In this document: one piece after another, positions 1 to 11,235 of the stretch
Numbering within the stretch: the stretch's first letter is position 1
Layout: every line of letters begins with the position of its first letter
Source: Symsagittifera roscoffensis
Lineage: Eukaryota; Xenacoelomorpha; Acoela; Convolutidae
NCBI RefSeq assembly: GCF_963678635.1
Contig: NC_087064.1
Location: 54,566,338 to 54,630,337 of the forward strand
Length of the DNA: 64,000 nucleotides
Direction: 5' to 3'
Notes under the pieces: generated by a model
What the model saw: only the letters and a program-made list of their open reading frames with translations
What the model was told of the DNA's origin: nothing
Databases searched by the model: none
Translations under genes and position numbers: made by a program

Positions 1-11
1 CGGGGCAGGGC

Positions 12-566
12 AATGAAGCTAAAAACAAACACGGAAGGAAAAACTTTAAAACGCGCTTCTATTACACGCTATAGCATGGGAGCTATTTAATAAAATTCAG
101 ATAATAATTTGATCCTATGAAATTTTACGAGCAAAACAAAGCTTGTTTCTGTTATTGATCCTAGTTTCAAAGAAAAAGCGGAATATTAATGCTTGGTGTT
201 CTTTTTGATTCTTTCAATTTTCGACTTATTAACTAACCATTAAAGTTTAAGAGTTTTTTTTTCATTTTTTTTTTGAAAAATTGATTAATTTTTGGAAAAA
301 AAATCTTGAAAGAAATGAAGTTTTTTGCTTACAGTTTTTTTGCAAAGGTCTTCTACAAGTTATGTAAAAAAGCTGGCAGTTTTCAAACAAAAAAAAAGAC
401 TGCTCCTATAAAGACAAAAACTTGACTGTTCCGGTTGCTCTTTCACGTATATGAAATATTGTTTGATTCAAATTTTTAATGAAGCTAAAAACAAACACGG
501 CAAAAAAATTTATAACGCGCTTCTATTACCCACTATAGCATGAGTGCTGTTTGATAATATCGAGTT
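12..566 (+). repeat. Direct repeat pair (~12-112 and ~478-566)
   Basis: Two similar stretches of about 90-100 bp share AATGAAGCTAAAAACAAACA, then a CGCGCTTCTATTAC block and an ACTATAGCATG-like block. They lie 466 bp apart in AT-rich DNA with no convincing gene. A short minus-strand ORF at 643-837 has no recognisable domain. The family of this repeat is unknown to me. Confidence 0.6.
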
Positions 567-1722
567 AAAAATTTTTTTTAACAAAAAAAATTTTTGCTCT
601 TATTTTTCTTGAAAATATATCCGCATCATCTGTAAGTTACGTTTAATTCCACCGAAACATTTTGAGTTGTTTTGGCAGTGGCGTTTCAAAGTTCTGTTCT
701 ATTGACATTTCTTTAACTGCACTGACCCGCTCTTTGTGAGTTTTGACAATTTGCAGTTTGTCCTTGAAGGATGAGATTTGCTTGTTAAAAAGAGTAAAAC
801 ATTGAAAACAAACTTGTTGATCTCTTTTCCGTTTCAAATTCTTAAAGTTTATGAGGAAGCTTTCTCGGCTATGAGTTTTGTACTCTGCTCCGATGTTTTT
901 TTGTTTATTTGGGATTGCAAATGCCTGCTTTGTTTTGTTTTAATGCTTTTGAATGAGTTTGGCGACACTTATCTGACTTTTTTGAGACCAGCGATTTCTT
1001 TCTCTTCTTTCTTAATAACAGATGTATTTTTTTGTTTTTTGTTTTTCTTCTATTTCCTCAAACAAAACTAATCAAATCCAAAGTTTTAGGGACAGATTTT
1101 TTTCCTTGCTAGTGTTTAAAAATCTCTATTTGTTTCAAAAAATTTTAATGAGAAACAAAATTTTTAAATAATGGAATTATGTTTCTTGATTGGACAAAAA
1201 AAGTTATACTGATTTACCGAAATACAAAAAAGATCATTTTATTACGGTTGTTTCCTCTACATTAAGGAATCAGTTGACTTTTGATTTAATAGATCGCCGC
1301 TTAATTTTTTTTCGTGAAGATTTTGTTAAAAATTTGTAACAGTACTTAAAAAAAAATTTAGGTTTTCAATTAACTTCAGTTTTTTTTTTCAAAAATCCAG
1401 TCAAACAAGACAATTTAGAACAAATCAATTTTGACTGCCCTAGCAAACACAAATCTCGGTCATTTTCGGTCCCTGAGGGTTGTTTGTAAATTTTCGTTGA
1501 AGTTGCACAATGTCCAAAGCTTGTTTTGCTACCGAAATTTTTGATAGATTGATTTCGTATCAACGTCGATTTTTGTCAAGATTTCATTGCCTGCTATGTG
1601 CCGCTCAATGTCATATCAGGCAGTTTGCATTTGGTTTTTCAAATTATTGATCAGCTTTAAGGGTAAGGCTCATGATATGAAGTTTTTTATTGAGCTACTA
1701 ACTTAGCTATAAATAGACTGAG
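567..1722. other. AT-rich intergenic DNA, no supported gene
   Basis: Only short ORFs occur here (643-837 minus, 778-1071 plus, 1366-1563 minus). Their compositions follow the local A/T runs and I see no domain in them. They could be decayed transposon scraps. Confidence 0.5.
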
Positions 1723-1766
1723 TGATAAATCTAAATATTATAGATGTATAATATTTAGATTTATCA
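1723..1766. repeat. Perfect 20-bp inverted repeat (hairpin)
   Basis: Two perfectly complementary 20-bp arms (1723-1742 and 1747-1766) flank a 4-base GATG loop. The arms are AT-rich, beginning TGATAAATC and ending GATTTATCA. This could extrude as a cruciform, or be the remnant of a very small palindromic element. No gene abuts it. Confidence 0.9.
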
Positions 1767-2465
1767 TCTATAAGCATGATAATATTTGTCTCAAAAGTAG
1801 ATTTTTTATAAATGTTAGGCCACCTAGAAAGTTTTGCAATCGGGAATCCAAAGCTGTTTATAACAAAAAAAAAACAAGTTTCTCAAATAATTTTTTTTTA
1901 ATTTTTGAAATACCGCGGTAAAGACCAAAGCTACAACACACGTTTCTGAAATTAATCAGTAATCATCTGTTAAAAAACTTGATATTCTATTCATTGCAAA
2001 ATAATGAAAAGATGGTTGATCTGTTTTAATGTGATATGAGGGTTGATTTCATTGACGCAAAGTTTTTTTTTCCACGCCTAACTTTTTTGGAAATCATATC
2101 TGTGGAATTCAAAAAAAATGGTTTAACAGAAAACAAAACATTACCTTGGACAATTGTAGACAAAAGATTCATCCTCCGCGATTGTTTTTTTTTAAACTAT
2201 AGTCGTAACAGGGAGTCATAAAAATCTTCTTATTGACGACGGTTGATTTAAAATAAAAATTTCGCTTTTAAGTTTAATTTTCGAAGAACTAAAAAATATA
2301 TTCTGGGTTTTCTAAAAATGAAAGTTATTAGTTAAAAAAAACAGTTTTTGGAGTTAAATAAACAGATGAAAAAGAGATGAGTGAGATGAACAGAAGATTT
2401 TTTGATAGTGTTTCCCTGAACCATTTTGTGAAAATCAAGACGGTATCGCTGCAGGAAGGCAGACA
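1767..2465. other. AT-rich intergenic DNA, no supported gene
   Basis: Long A and T runs. One 61-residue ORF at 2036-2221 has no recognisable feature. Nothing else is supported. Confidence 0.5.
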
Positions 2466-2657
2466 GTGATACACTGTCTACCTTCCTGGGGTTTACTTTA
2501 ACGGAGACAATTTTGCCACACGATACCTAAAGTCGAGATTAATATGAGAGGCGTTTAACCAATCATTTTGTTTAGCTGATTTGATCTAATTTTTGTGCAA
2601 ATGGCGGCAATGTTGTCTCCGTTAAAGTAAGCCCAGGGAAGGCAGACAGGGTATCAC
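2466..2657. mobile_element. Small non-autonomous inverted-repeat element (MITE-like)
   Basis: The 192-bp block begins GTGATACACTGTC and ends GACAGGGTATCAC. The terminal inverted repeats are ~50 bp and contain TTTACTTTAACGGAGACAA on the left and its near complement on the right. The left end sits in a further hairpin in which GGAAGGCAGACAGTG is followed by its near complement. No coding capacity and no clear target duplication are visible. The superfamily is undetermined. Confidence 0.7.
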
Positions 2658-2989
2658 TTGGACTTCGGTACCTTGAAAATTCAAATTCCTCGCGAATAGA
2701 TTATTTCTTTGAAAAGGAGGAGTCACTTCTAATTCAATATTCTATACTGGTATTTTATCTCTGAAATGTTGGTGCAGTTGAAAAGAGTCCAAAAACTTAA
2801 AACCAGGGGGTTAAGTTTTGGTGATAGAGGGGCGGCATGTGTAAGAGACAAAGGGAAAACGTTGGGGCGGGAGGGGGTTCAAAAAGGGAATGGAATGGAA
2901 CAGTTTGCGTTTCGAGAAAGTTTTGGTTGAAAATTCGAGTAGGTTTAGCAATGCAGAATTTCTGAATTACTAATTTGAAAAAGCTTGAA
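2658..2989. other. Intergenic DNA, nothing recognised
   Basis: A G-rich stretch near 2820-2890 and otherwise AT-rich sequence. No ORF or repeat that I can support. Confidence 0.4.
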
Positions 2990-3620
2990 AAAAGACTGCT
3001 CGTACCAGGGCGAAGCCCTGAATGTTCCGACTACCTTTCAAAGTCTATGGAGCAGTTTTAACATGAAACAATTAAATATAACAAGACTGCTCGTATCAGG
3101 GCGAAGCCCTGAATGTTCCGGCTGCCTTTTAAGTTTTATGGAGCAGTAATAACAAAAAAATTAAATGTAATAAAATAAAATGAATTTTTTTTTTCTAAAA
3201 CTTAAAAGTTTTTTTTTTAAAAAAAATCATCCATCCACACGTCATAATAAGTACTAAATGATAAATTTTGCTCCTATTAACAAATCAATTATGGCATAGA
3301 AGCTTCCTTGAACCAATTTGGAACGATTTCTAAGACAGATTAAATCTCGCTTACGGGTTAATAGCGCGAAATATATCGCGCGTTAATTGTCCCAAATTGG
3401 CCAAAATGGCAATCTTTAAACCCCCGTAACTTAACGAAAAATTATCACAGGTTTGAATTTCAAATTTAAGCTCAGGACAACAATACCTTTCGAATGATAA
3501 AAAAAACTCCGTTAAAAGTGCCTAGTTAAAAAGTCGATATTTGTCTGAAGAAAAAAACCCACCCTGAGCACAAATATTCCGTTATTTTTGTATCAAAAGT
3601 CGGAACAAAAAATCCGTTCT
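2990..3620 (+). mobile_element. Foldback element, left half, with two satellite-type units at its end
   Basis: At 2990-3170 there are two consecutive ~91-bp units of the same family as the big satellite, each with the CAGGGCGAAGCCCTG hairpin and a GGAGCAGT block. They run into an AT-rich segment, a CCACACG block, a GCTCCTATTAACAAATC block, a palindromic GCGCGAAATATATCGCGC core at ~3370-3390, and a GGCCAAAATGGCAATC block. The same order recurs at 53.5-54.1 kb and, inverted, at 54.2-54.6 and 62.6-63.1 kb. No inverted right half follows directly, so this copy looks like half an element. Confidence 0.7.
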
Positions 3621-3779
3621 ATATGATTTTGAATGGATTACAATTGATTATAATTTTTTCTACAAACAATGGATGAAAATCGATTATTTATTTTTTACTG
3701 TCTGAGGGCAGCACAGGAATCTATTATATTGTTAACATTTAACAAAAAAAATCGTATATTTTAGACGCGGTTATTGAAA

Positions 3780-3910
3780 CTGTATTGCGCGTTAATTGTT
3801 CCACATTGGCCAACAAGCAATATATAAACACCCATAAATTTACTAAGGCTAATCACACATTAAATATAGGGCAACAATATTTTTCGAATGAAATAAAAAC
3901 AAATTTGAAA
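3780..3910 (+). repeat. Partial second copy of the foldback core
   Basis: GCGCGTTAATTGT, then ACATTGGCC, then AAACACCCATAA and GGGCAACAATA, follow in the same order as in the copy ending at 3620. It is a diverged fragment in the same orientation. The small ORF at 3785-3994 lies across it and is probably not a gene. Confidence 0.6.
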
Positions 3911-6195
3911 TTTTTATGGACTGCCCATATCGAATATAGCAATAACTCAAATTTGAGTCGAATTAATATGACCAAACATTTTGTTTCAATTTAATTTGGA
4001 ATAATTATTAGCGCAGATAATAATTTGCGTATTGAAACTATCAAAAAATATTCAAGCAGCGATGCCATCCGCTATTTAGCCTGCAAGCATACTCGCTTAT
4101 GGCAATTCATTGTTACACATCCCTTGGAACATTTTGCGTTTTCAGTTATCAAAAAGTTTTTTTAAATCAGCTTAGTGCCAGAAAAAATACCCGAGATTTG
4201 GGTATCCAATCAACCACTGTTTTAAGAGAGCCCTGATCTGCATCGATATTTTAATGAACACCACTGACGCCGGAGTCACTTTTCCAACAACATGTCTTTT
4301 GTATTCATATTACTCGCTAAAATATTGCAAAAAAATTGTTCAAATATCGACTAATTATGGATCGATCAGTAAAGCTAATGACTATTTCTCCGGTATTGAA
4401 TTTGATTTTACCGATGCTTCAGTATTACCAGCAAAAAAGTCAAAGAGCAACAAAGAAAGAAGTAGTTTTGATCACTTTTACGTCAGATCTTTTCATTCTG
4501 CAATTCAAAGTCTTTACGTCAGCAAACTTGATAGTCTTCCCTAAAAGGAAAAGTCCTTGAAAAGCGTCCTTGAAATAAGCACAATCACATTTTTAATCAC
4601 GAACTGACGGCGGCGGCCTTAAAACTCCTTTGTTGCTCCTTCGCACCCAAGCAACGAAAGACGCGGCGGTTTTCCGCCACCGGTTAGCAGCTTTGGTGGC
4701 CACCTATTGATCTATCAAAAATACTCCTCCAAATCCTACCACCAGGTAGAGAAATATTTGGAAATAGAGGGTAAATTCCAGTCATACAAGTGCGGTCGAA
4801 ACTCAAGAAAGACGAACGTTTGCGTATTGGTATTGTTGATAACTATAGACATCTATCTTTCTTACATCTAAAACCTTAGATGGTTAGTCTCCTGAAATTA
4901 GCTCAAGTTTCACTCCAAAAGACAACTGTATCATCAAATATTGGGTTTCTTCTGTGATGAGTCTGAATAAATAAAAAAAGTTTTATCAAAACGAAAATTG
5001 CGCACGTTTTTGCTTACAAAGCAGATGGTGGGCTTCTTTTTTGTTTAGAAAAAAAAACTTTTTTTATAATGAAAATCGGCTTTTTTCATATCGTCTGCAA
5101 TATTTTAAGTTCAGTGGGTTTGAAGAAGGTATTCCTTATTTGCACAGCCGAAGGGGGATTTTATTTCAAAGGCGGTGGTCTTCATGTTGGGGATCTTGTG
5201 ATGGACCCCCTACTTAGACAGTTAATTATCAGCTAAAACTTCCCAGCTCTCTGTCTAGGGTAAATGACAACCTGCTTCGGAGAATGCGGAGCCAAAACAG
5301 GAGAATCACCAATGGCAATCCATGTAGTCATGTAGTAAACTTCGGCTCCCCTTATTCCTAAATCAGACCCCCTTTGAAGTCTAGTCGCGTTACTATAACT
5401 AGTACGTCACGCTTTCAAAGAAACTACCCGTTAAGGAATTTAACTGAATATGCATTTTTATCCCTGATAAATTTCCTTGCCGCTTCAAAATTTAATTTTC
5501 TTTGGAAGCACCGAAAGCGGTACTTTCATTCAATGTTTACTTTCTTTTCAAACTTTGAAGTGGGTATCACAATTTTCCGAAGTTCAGCCTGGTTTTAATT
5601 TTAATCTCAAGGGCAAACCCAAAGTCTGACGTGAAGAAATCTCTCTCAAAGCTGAAATCATTTATTATATATTTTGGCAGTAGACCAACACTAATTCTGA
5701 AATATAGAATAGTGAAAATAGATTTTCAGATTTATCACTTTTCAGTTTGAATTCATCATCGACAGTTGTCTGAAAGACTCCGTGAACAAAACTTGTAATT
5801 TGAAGTGAAAAGAATCGATAAAAGATTCAACTTTTTGACGCAATTAAAGCTTTTGAGTTGAACAAAATTCTTAAGTTTGTCTAAGATTGATTTGACCAAA
5901 TCTAACTTTTAACCCCTTTATTTGCACAGTAAAAGTAACATCGACCGCGCGATCTCAGAAGTTTGCAGTTTGCTTAAATTGACTCCTTAGCTTTGGCAAA
6001 ATATTTGCTCTTTCGCTTACAAAATATCATTCAGAAACAGTGAACTTTCTGAAACAGGACCCAATTGAAAATAATATCAATTTAAAGAGTCATCATAGCT
6101 GACCTTTGCTTGTGCATCGAACCCAAAACTTCCAAAATTGAACATTTTGGTTTAAATTCCCTTGACTCGAATTGAGTTATTTGACTACAAATTTG
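3911..6195. other. Intergenic DNA upstream of the first ceramide kinase gene
   Basis: Overlapping short ORFs at 4254-4560 (two frames) and 5374-5598 show no recognised domain. A G/C-richer patch at 4600-4700 and a less AT-rich stretch at about 5130-5400 could be old transposon remnants. The promoter of the downstream gene should lie towards the end of this interval, but I see no motif that fixes it. Confidence 0.4.
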
Positions 6196-6235
6196 ACTTT
6201 CTCCGAGAAAAATTATCTCAAACTTTGCTTCGAAA

Positions 6236-7891
6236 ATGAGCGGCGACGATAACTACAACGTGGGCGGTGATTCGAAAATGTCCTCGTTCGCGCTGACTTA
6301 CGAACTTCTGACAAGTGCCGAGATCCCCTCGGTCGACAAACCGAACTTGTTGGCAAAATCTCAATCTTGTTCCGTGAATTCTCAATCTCCTCACAATCGA
6401 ACATCAATTTCGAGTGACGAAAATAGACAAACAGGACTCGTTTCGAACCCGAAATGTGTCGTGGATTCTGTGACATGGGTGGTTCACTTGAGCATAACAG
6501 AGCTCCAGTTTTTTGAATGCAACAATACGACTAAGGAATGGATGTCCATTTCACGAGTGGCGGGGGGACCTATCGCCTTCAAGTACCAGCTGTCAAACCT
6601 TCTATACTACAAACTTATCGGTTCGGATCTTCAGTTACAGTTCGTGACACCCGAATCGGGACACAAATACAGACTCGCGAAGACAATTCGCATCTCGGGT
6701 TTCGCATCGGACCAACATTTGTACCAGTGGGTTCAACAATTGGACTATATCGGAATGGTCCGCAGACGACCGAAACACCTGGAGTTTATCGTGAACCCAG
6801 TTTCGGGTAAAAAAGACTCGAGGAAATATTTCTCCAAAACAGTCGAACCTCTTTTGAAGTCGATGGGAATCAGCTATGTAAAGCACGAAACAGAGCGAAA
6901 AGGGCACGCCACAGAAATCTGTCAGAATCTCAACTTGGCGAGCATAGATGGAATAATTGTGTTGGGCGGCGACGGAACGGCTAATGAAGTGACTTACGGG
7001 TTGACTGATTTTTCGGCTAAGAGCGACAGGAACAGTCATGGTCTGAAAACAACCACACGAATTGGAATCATTCCGTGCGGAACTTCGAATAACTTGTCCT
7101 ACGCAGTCCACGGCGGCGCAGATCGGCTAACTGCTCTTCTGTTCGCACTACTCGGTCACAGTGTGAACGTTGATTTAATGACTGCACGAAAACCGGATTC
7201 AGACTCACTATTAGGCATCGCAATGACTATGATAGCCTACGGTTTTATAGCCGACTCAATCAAAGAGAGTGAGAAGTTAAGGAAACTTCCTGGAACTCTA
7301 GGATATTCAATCTCGTTCCTTAGAAGTATCCAGAAAATGAGAAAATATCCAGGCACTGTACATCTCTCCATGGCAGGTCCTGATGATATAACACCTCACA
7401 ACTCGCCACCCTGCAAAGCGAATTGTCAACACTGCCGAAGTTCTCCGGAACAAGATCCGGAAAGTAGCACTCAAATCACGCTCCAAGAGTCCAAGATTTT
7501 CGGCTTACAGATACATAATCATCCTGGAATCTGTGAACTAGCTCCTAGGGGCGCTACTTTGAATGCCCACTTGGGCGACGGATGTATGGACGTTTTATTG
7601 ACTCGAGATCTGAAGCAGAAAGAAGCTATAGCAATGTTGAAAGAAGTGGGAAAGAAAGACGGACAAAACTTACCTTTCGATTTCGTGGAAGCAAGACGTG
7701 TTAATAGAGTTATCTTCAAAGCAGACGAGAGCAACCAAAGTTGCTGGATTTTGGACGGTGAAGTAATTGAGACTCCTGACATAGTGATAAGCATTCACAA
7801 ACAAGCAGTACCTTTCTTTGGACGTGGCGTTGAACCCGAACTATCAACACTAAAAATCGGATGCATGAAAAGCTTTTGCAGTTGCTCTTAA
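6236..7891 (+). CDS. Ceramide kinase-like lipid kinase (paralogue 1)
   Basis: 551-residue single-exon ORF. A DAGK-type catalytic core starts near residue 178. It has the nucleotide-binding NPVSGK (187-192), the GGDGT loop (244-248) and PCGTSNN (280-286). Residues 393-400 give CxxxCxxC (C393, C397, C400), the signature that separates ceramide kinases from sphingosine kinases. The C-terminal block with FDFVEARRVNR (481-491) and LDGE (506-509) also follows that family. Residues ~75-175 fit the N-terminal PH-like domain that targets ceramide kinase to membranes. The known reaction is ATP-dependent phosphorylation of ceramide to ceramide-1-phosphate. The ATG has A at -3 and an in-frame TGA about 40 bases upstream, so the start is well defined. 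There are no introns, which suggests an intron-poor lineage or a retrocopy. The tail is cysteine-rich (CMKSFCSCS). It converges with a paralogue 49 kb away. A more general sphingoid-lipid kinase is the alternative. Confidence 0.9.
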   Translation: MSGDDNYNVGGDSKMSSFALTYELLTSAEIPSVDKPNLLAKSQSCSVNSQSPHNRTSISSDENRQTGLVSNPKCVVDSVTWVVHLSITELQFFECNNTTKEWMSISRVAGGPIAFKYQLSNLLYYKLIGSDLQLQFVTPESGHKYRLAKTIRISGFASDQHLYQWVQQLDYIGMVRRRPKHLEFIVNPVSGKKDSRKYFSKTVEPLLKSMGISYVKHETERKGHATEICQNLNLASIDGIIVLGGDGTANEVTYGLTDFSAKSDRNSHGLKTTTRIGIIPCGTSNNLSYAVHGGADRLTALLFALLGHSVNVDLMTARKPDSDSLLGIAMTMIAYGFIADSIKESEKLRKLPGTLGYSISFLRSIQKMRKYPGTVHLSMAGPDDITPHNSPPCKANCQHCRSSPEQDPESSTQITLQESKIFGLQIHNHPGICELAPRGATLNAHLGDGCMDVLLTRDLKQKEAIAMLKEVGKKDGQNLPFDFVEARRVNRVIFKADESNQSCWILDGEVIETPDIVISIHKQAVPFFGRGVEPELSTLKIGCMKSFCSCS

Positions 7892-7949
7892 ACTCAAGCC
7901 CGAGTTCTTATAAAACTACCATAACTTCATCCGCTGTGTAGTGCTATAA

Positions 7950-7955
7950 AATAAA
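7950..7955 (+). promoter_or_regulatory. Poly(A) signal AATAAA
   Basis: A canonical AATAAA lies 59 bases after the stop codon of the ceramide kinase-like gene, at the distance expected for a short 3' UTR. Confidence 0.7.
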
Positions 7956-8532
7956 TTGTTTCAAATGTTGAATTCGAAGCATATGCTGTGTTTTGATACC
8001 TTGAATTTAGTTGTTTTAAATCAAAGAGAGCTTTATGAATTTATATTTTTGTTATTAAGCAACTTTTTTGCATAATCCGAAGGAGGAACAGGTGAAGAGC
8101 GAGCGCAATGGTGACCATCAAATTAATCAGGCTATTCAAAGTGTGCTAGATCGTGCATTTATGATTTCTATCACAGTTTTGAGACTAGCGTTATCACTCA
8201 CAGATGAGTAACGTCGCTTTTTTCAAGAATTCTCCACGATTGTATTAACCAGGAGAGTATTGCCCTTCATTTAGTATTATTTTATCGGACTTATTTTGGC
8301 CAAACAACTTTTTGGCCAAAAAAAGGTTTTAAGATTTTTTATCAATATTTGAGCCTTAGTAGAGAGGCACGCATTGTTTTTCTGGATAAAACTATTAAAT
8401 TTTTATAAAATCTTCAGGCCCCTGAATTAATCAGATTCCCATGCTTAAGATAATACAGACGAGCAGTTTCTTGTTTATCGTCGACCTCGACGCCATGATT
8501 GGTTATCCCTGAATTGGCCTAAAAGCAGTGAT
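7956..8532. other. Intergenic DNA between the kinase gene and the satellite domain
   Basis: No ORF with recognisable content. AT-rich, without an obvious repeat until the first spacer copy at ~8533. Confidence 0.4.
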
Positions 8533-8920
8533 AATCAGACTCTTTTTCACAACGAGAAGTTAATTTGTTGCAGCCCAAACCGCGAGTGAAAATGCTTCAA
8601 TATGATCAATCATTCGACCGCTTGAGACGTTTTTTGAGGTATTTGATTTCACTGGAAAAAATTATACTCTTTTAGCAAGAAGAAGAATTTACAAGCTTAA
8701 CTGGTACTAGCTTTGTGTAATGCAGAAGAACTGATTTTTTTTGTGTTGACGAACTTTGATTTTGTATAGGCTTTTATTCAGCTTTAATCCAGTTGATACA
8801 AAAGCTCATTCCGGTTCAACCAAACTTTGCTACCTAACGTTTTTTATACCAAAATTTTAGAAAATTCAGAGCTAGACATGTTACAGTAGAAAAAAAATCC
8901 GCGAGAAAACAAATTGTTAG
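8533..8920 (+). repeat. Outlying copy of the higher-order-repeat spacer (spacer X)
   Basis: Begins GATAATCAGACTC, followed by a GTTGCAGC block, the GCTTCAATATGATCAA block, GACCGCTTGAGACG and the CTAGCTTTGTGTAATGCAG block. The same order recurs ten or more times between 10.4 and 26.6 kb, inside the satellite. This is the leftmost and one of the most diverged copies, with no 91-bp unit directly attached on its left. Confidence 0.75.
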
Positions 8921-9186
8921 ACAAATTGTAATGAAACTCCTGCAATGATGGTAAGAATTCAAAAAAAATTGCGGGACGCATAGTTTTAAAACGCTCTAAA
9001 TTTTAGCAGAAAATTTTTTTTCAATTCATGACTCAAAAAGAATGAATCACAATAGAACAATTAATTTGTAACGTGGAGAGGAACTTCACAACATTTTCTA
9101 TGAGATTCTACGAGAAGAAAAAAATTAGCAACCAAAACTATCGAAAAAAATTCCAAAAAAGCCAAAAAAAGTTTGAGTACCAGAAA

Positions 9187-10830
9187 CCGCAGAATCCTTA
9201 GTACATTTTTAATCCTCAGGCTTATATGTTTACCTACAAGATAGGTGATAACTAGTGCATCATCAATGCTTAGTAGGATACTTGTTGATTGTTTTTTAAT
9301 ATAATTTGTTTCCACTAGATATCCATTTATATCCTTATGGAAAACAACAGTAAACGACTTCTTCCAGATTTTTGATATCAAATTGGGAGCTGAATAGCAG
9401 ATTTTCAATTTTTCGTTAATCTTTCAGCTATCAAAACAACGTCAAGTTTTGAAAACGTTACTTGAAAGACCTACAAATTTCCAGAAAGCAGAATTGTAAA
9501 AATTGATTGACGATCAGAGATTTTGTTAACCATTCCCCTTGATTGCTTAACTGTTCGATTCTTCCGTTTGAGACGAAATTTTCTTTACAAGTACCATAAA
9601 GATGAAGTAGTTAACGAAATCCGAAGATAAATAATTGACTATTTTCAACAAACTTTTTTACTCAAATATTTTTTGTTAGTTCAAACATTTCCATTCCAAA
9701 ATTATTAACTCCTTTTAAAAATTCTTTTTTGGCTTCAAAAACAAAATCATTGAGCCTCCTCACTAACAATGATACTCGAGCAAAATAGTTTGAAATTAAC
9801 TTGTGTGGTATTTTCTGGCCACGAGACAAATAAGTTGCAGCTTTCCATTTAACTGAACAAATGCAGGAGTGGTTTACCCGCTAAAAACCTCTGGAAAACA
9901 AATTTGAATAATATCGTGAGATTGATAAAAAATTTTATGATTATATGCTTCAAAACGTGAAAGTCGTTCATTGCAACGCCATGAGTCAAGAGAAAAAAAA
10001 CTCGTTACTCAGAATGAGATTTTCTCAAAAACAGCCCAAACCTTTTCATTTGTTTCAACTTCGGCCAAATCATCATGATTAATTATTAGGGAACATATTA
10101 AACAAGACTGCGTGAAGCCCTGCAAATTTCCGACTGCCTTTTAAGGTCTATGAAGCAGTAATAACATGAAACAATTAAATGTAACAAGACCGCTCGTTTC
10201 AGGGCAAAGCCCTGAATGTTCCTACTACCTTTTAAGGTCTACGGAGCAGTTATAACATGAAAAAATTTAATGTAACAAGATCGCTCGTATCCATGCAAAG
10301 CACTGAATGTTCCGACTGTATTTTAAGGACTACGGAGCAGTAATAACGTGAAACAATTAAATTAAACAAAACCACTCGCACCAGGTTGAAGCCCCGATTG
10401 TTCTGACTGTCTTTTGATAATCAGACTCCTTTTCACGAAGAGAAGTAATTTTGTTGCAGCTCAAACCGCGATTGAAAGTGCTTCAATATGATCAAACATT
10501 CGACCGCCCGAAACGTTTTTTGAGGTATTTGATTTCACTGGAAAAAACTCGACTTTTTATGAGGAAGGAGAATTTACAAGCTTAACTGATACTAGCTTTG
10601 TGTAATGCAGAAGAACTGATTTTTTTTGTGTTGAAAAACTTTGATTTTGTAAAGGCTTTTATTCAGCTTTAATCCATTTGATACAAAAGCTCAATCCAGT
10701 TCGACCGAACTTTGCTACCTAACGTTTTTTATACAAAATTTTAGAAAATTCGGAGCTCGACATGTTACAGTAAAAAAAATCCGCGAGAAAACAAATTGTA
10801 AGACAAAATTTATTCCTTCAATTTTTTTTT
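9187..10830 (+). repeat. Large direct repeat, copy 1 (partner 11979-13640)
   Basis: About 1.65 kb, starting AACCGCAGAATCCTTAG, is repeated at 11979 with high identity (only scattered substitutions seen). The last ~750 bp hold four satellite-type units (10105-10400) and a spacer-X copy (10415-10830). The first 900 bp are not satellite. A minus-strand ORF at 9061-9408 has a look-alike at 11936-12202 only because the DNA is duplicated. I see no domain in it. Confidence 0.85.
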
Positions 10831-11235
10831 TTGGAATTTTTGTTAACACTTGTTTTTTTTTGGGCAGTTAAAATGCGCTCCGGTGTCGCATAATTCTATG
10901 TCAGTTAACTATTGGCAGTTTTCAATCAAATTATGCCAGGGAACTATAGGCAGTTTTCGATCAGTAGTTGCCCAAATCAAGTCTTTTTGCACTGTACAAA
11001 AAAAAAATTTCAATGGTATGTTTAACTAAGTGTGGTGGAGGAAAATATAACAAAATTTTAGTTCAAAATGCATCTATGAAAATCAAATTATAATCTGCAA
11101 GAAGATGGAAACTGAAAAAAAATTGAAAACTCCAAAAAAATGTTTTGGTGTCTATAATTACCATTTAAAAACTAAATACAAATTTTTCGTTATTAAAAAG
11201 TAGTAGCAATCACGGAACAAAATTTTTGAAAAAAA
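10831..11235. other. Unique DNA between the large direct repeats
   Basis: AT-rich. Two similar stretches at ~10890-10970 each carry an ACTATxGGCAGTTTTCxATCA block, a small local duplication. No gene. Confidence 0.4.

Noticed and set aside
4254-4560. Overlapping plus-strand ORFs as a small gene
   Set aside because: Two frames are open by chance in AT-rich DNA. No domain, no splice partners found.
6213-7794. ORFs on both strands overlapping ceramide kinase paralogue 1
   Set aside because: Out-of-frame shadows. The 551-residue frame carries all the motifs.
6236-7891. Calling the kinases sphingosine kinase or diacylglycerol kinase
   Set aside because: The CxxxCxxC signature, PH-like N-terminus and C-terminal DGE block fit ceramide kinase better.
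9061-9408. Minus-strand ORF with a near-identical partner at 11936-12202
   Set aside because: The similarity comes from a DNA duplication. The two ORFs diverge where the duplication ends and no domain is visible.
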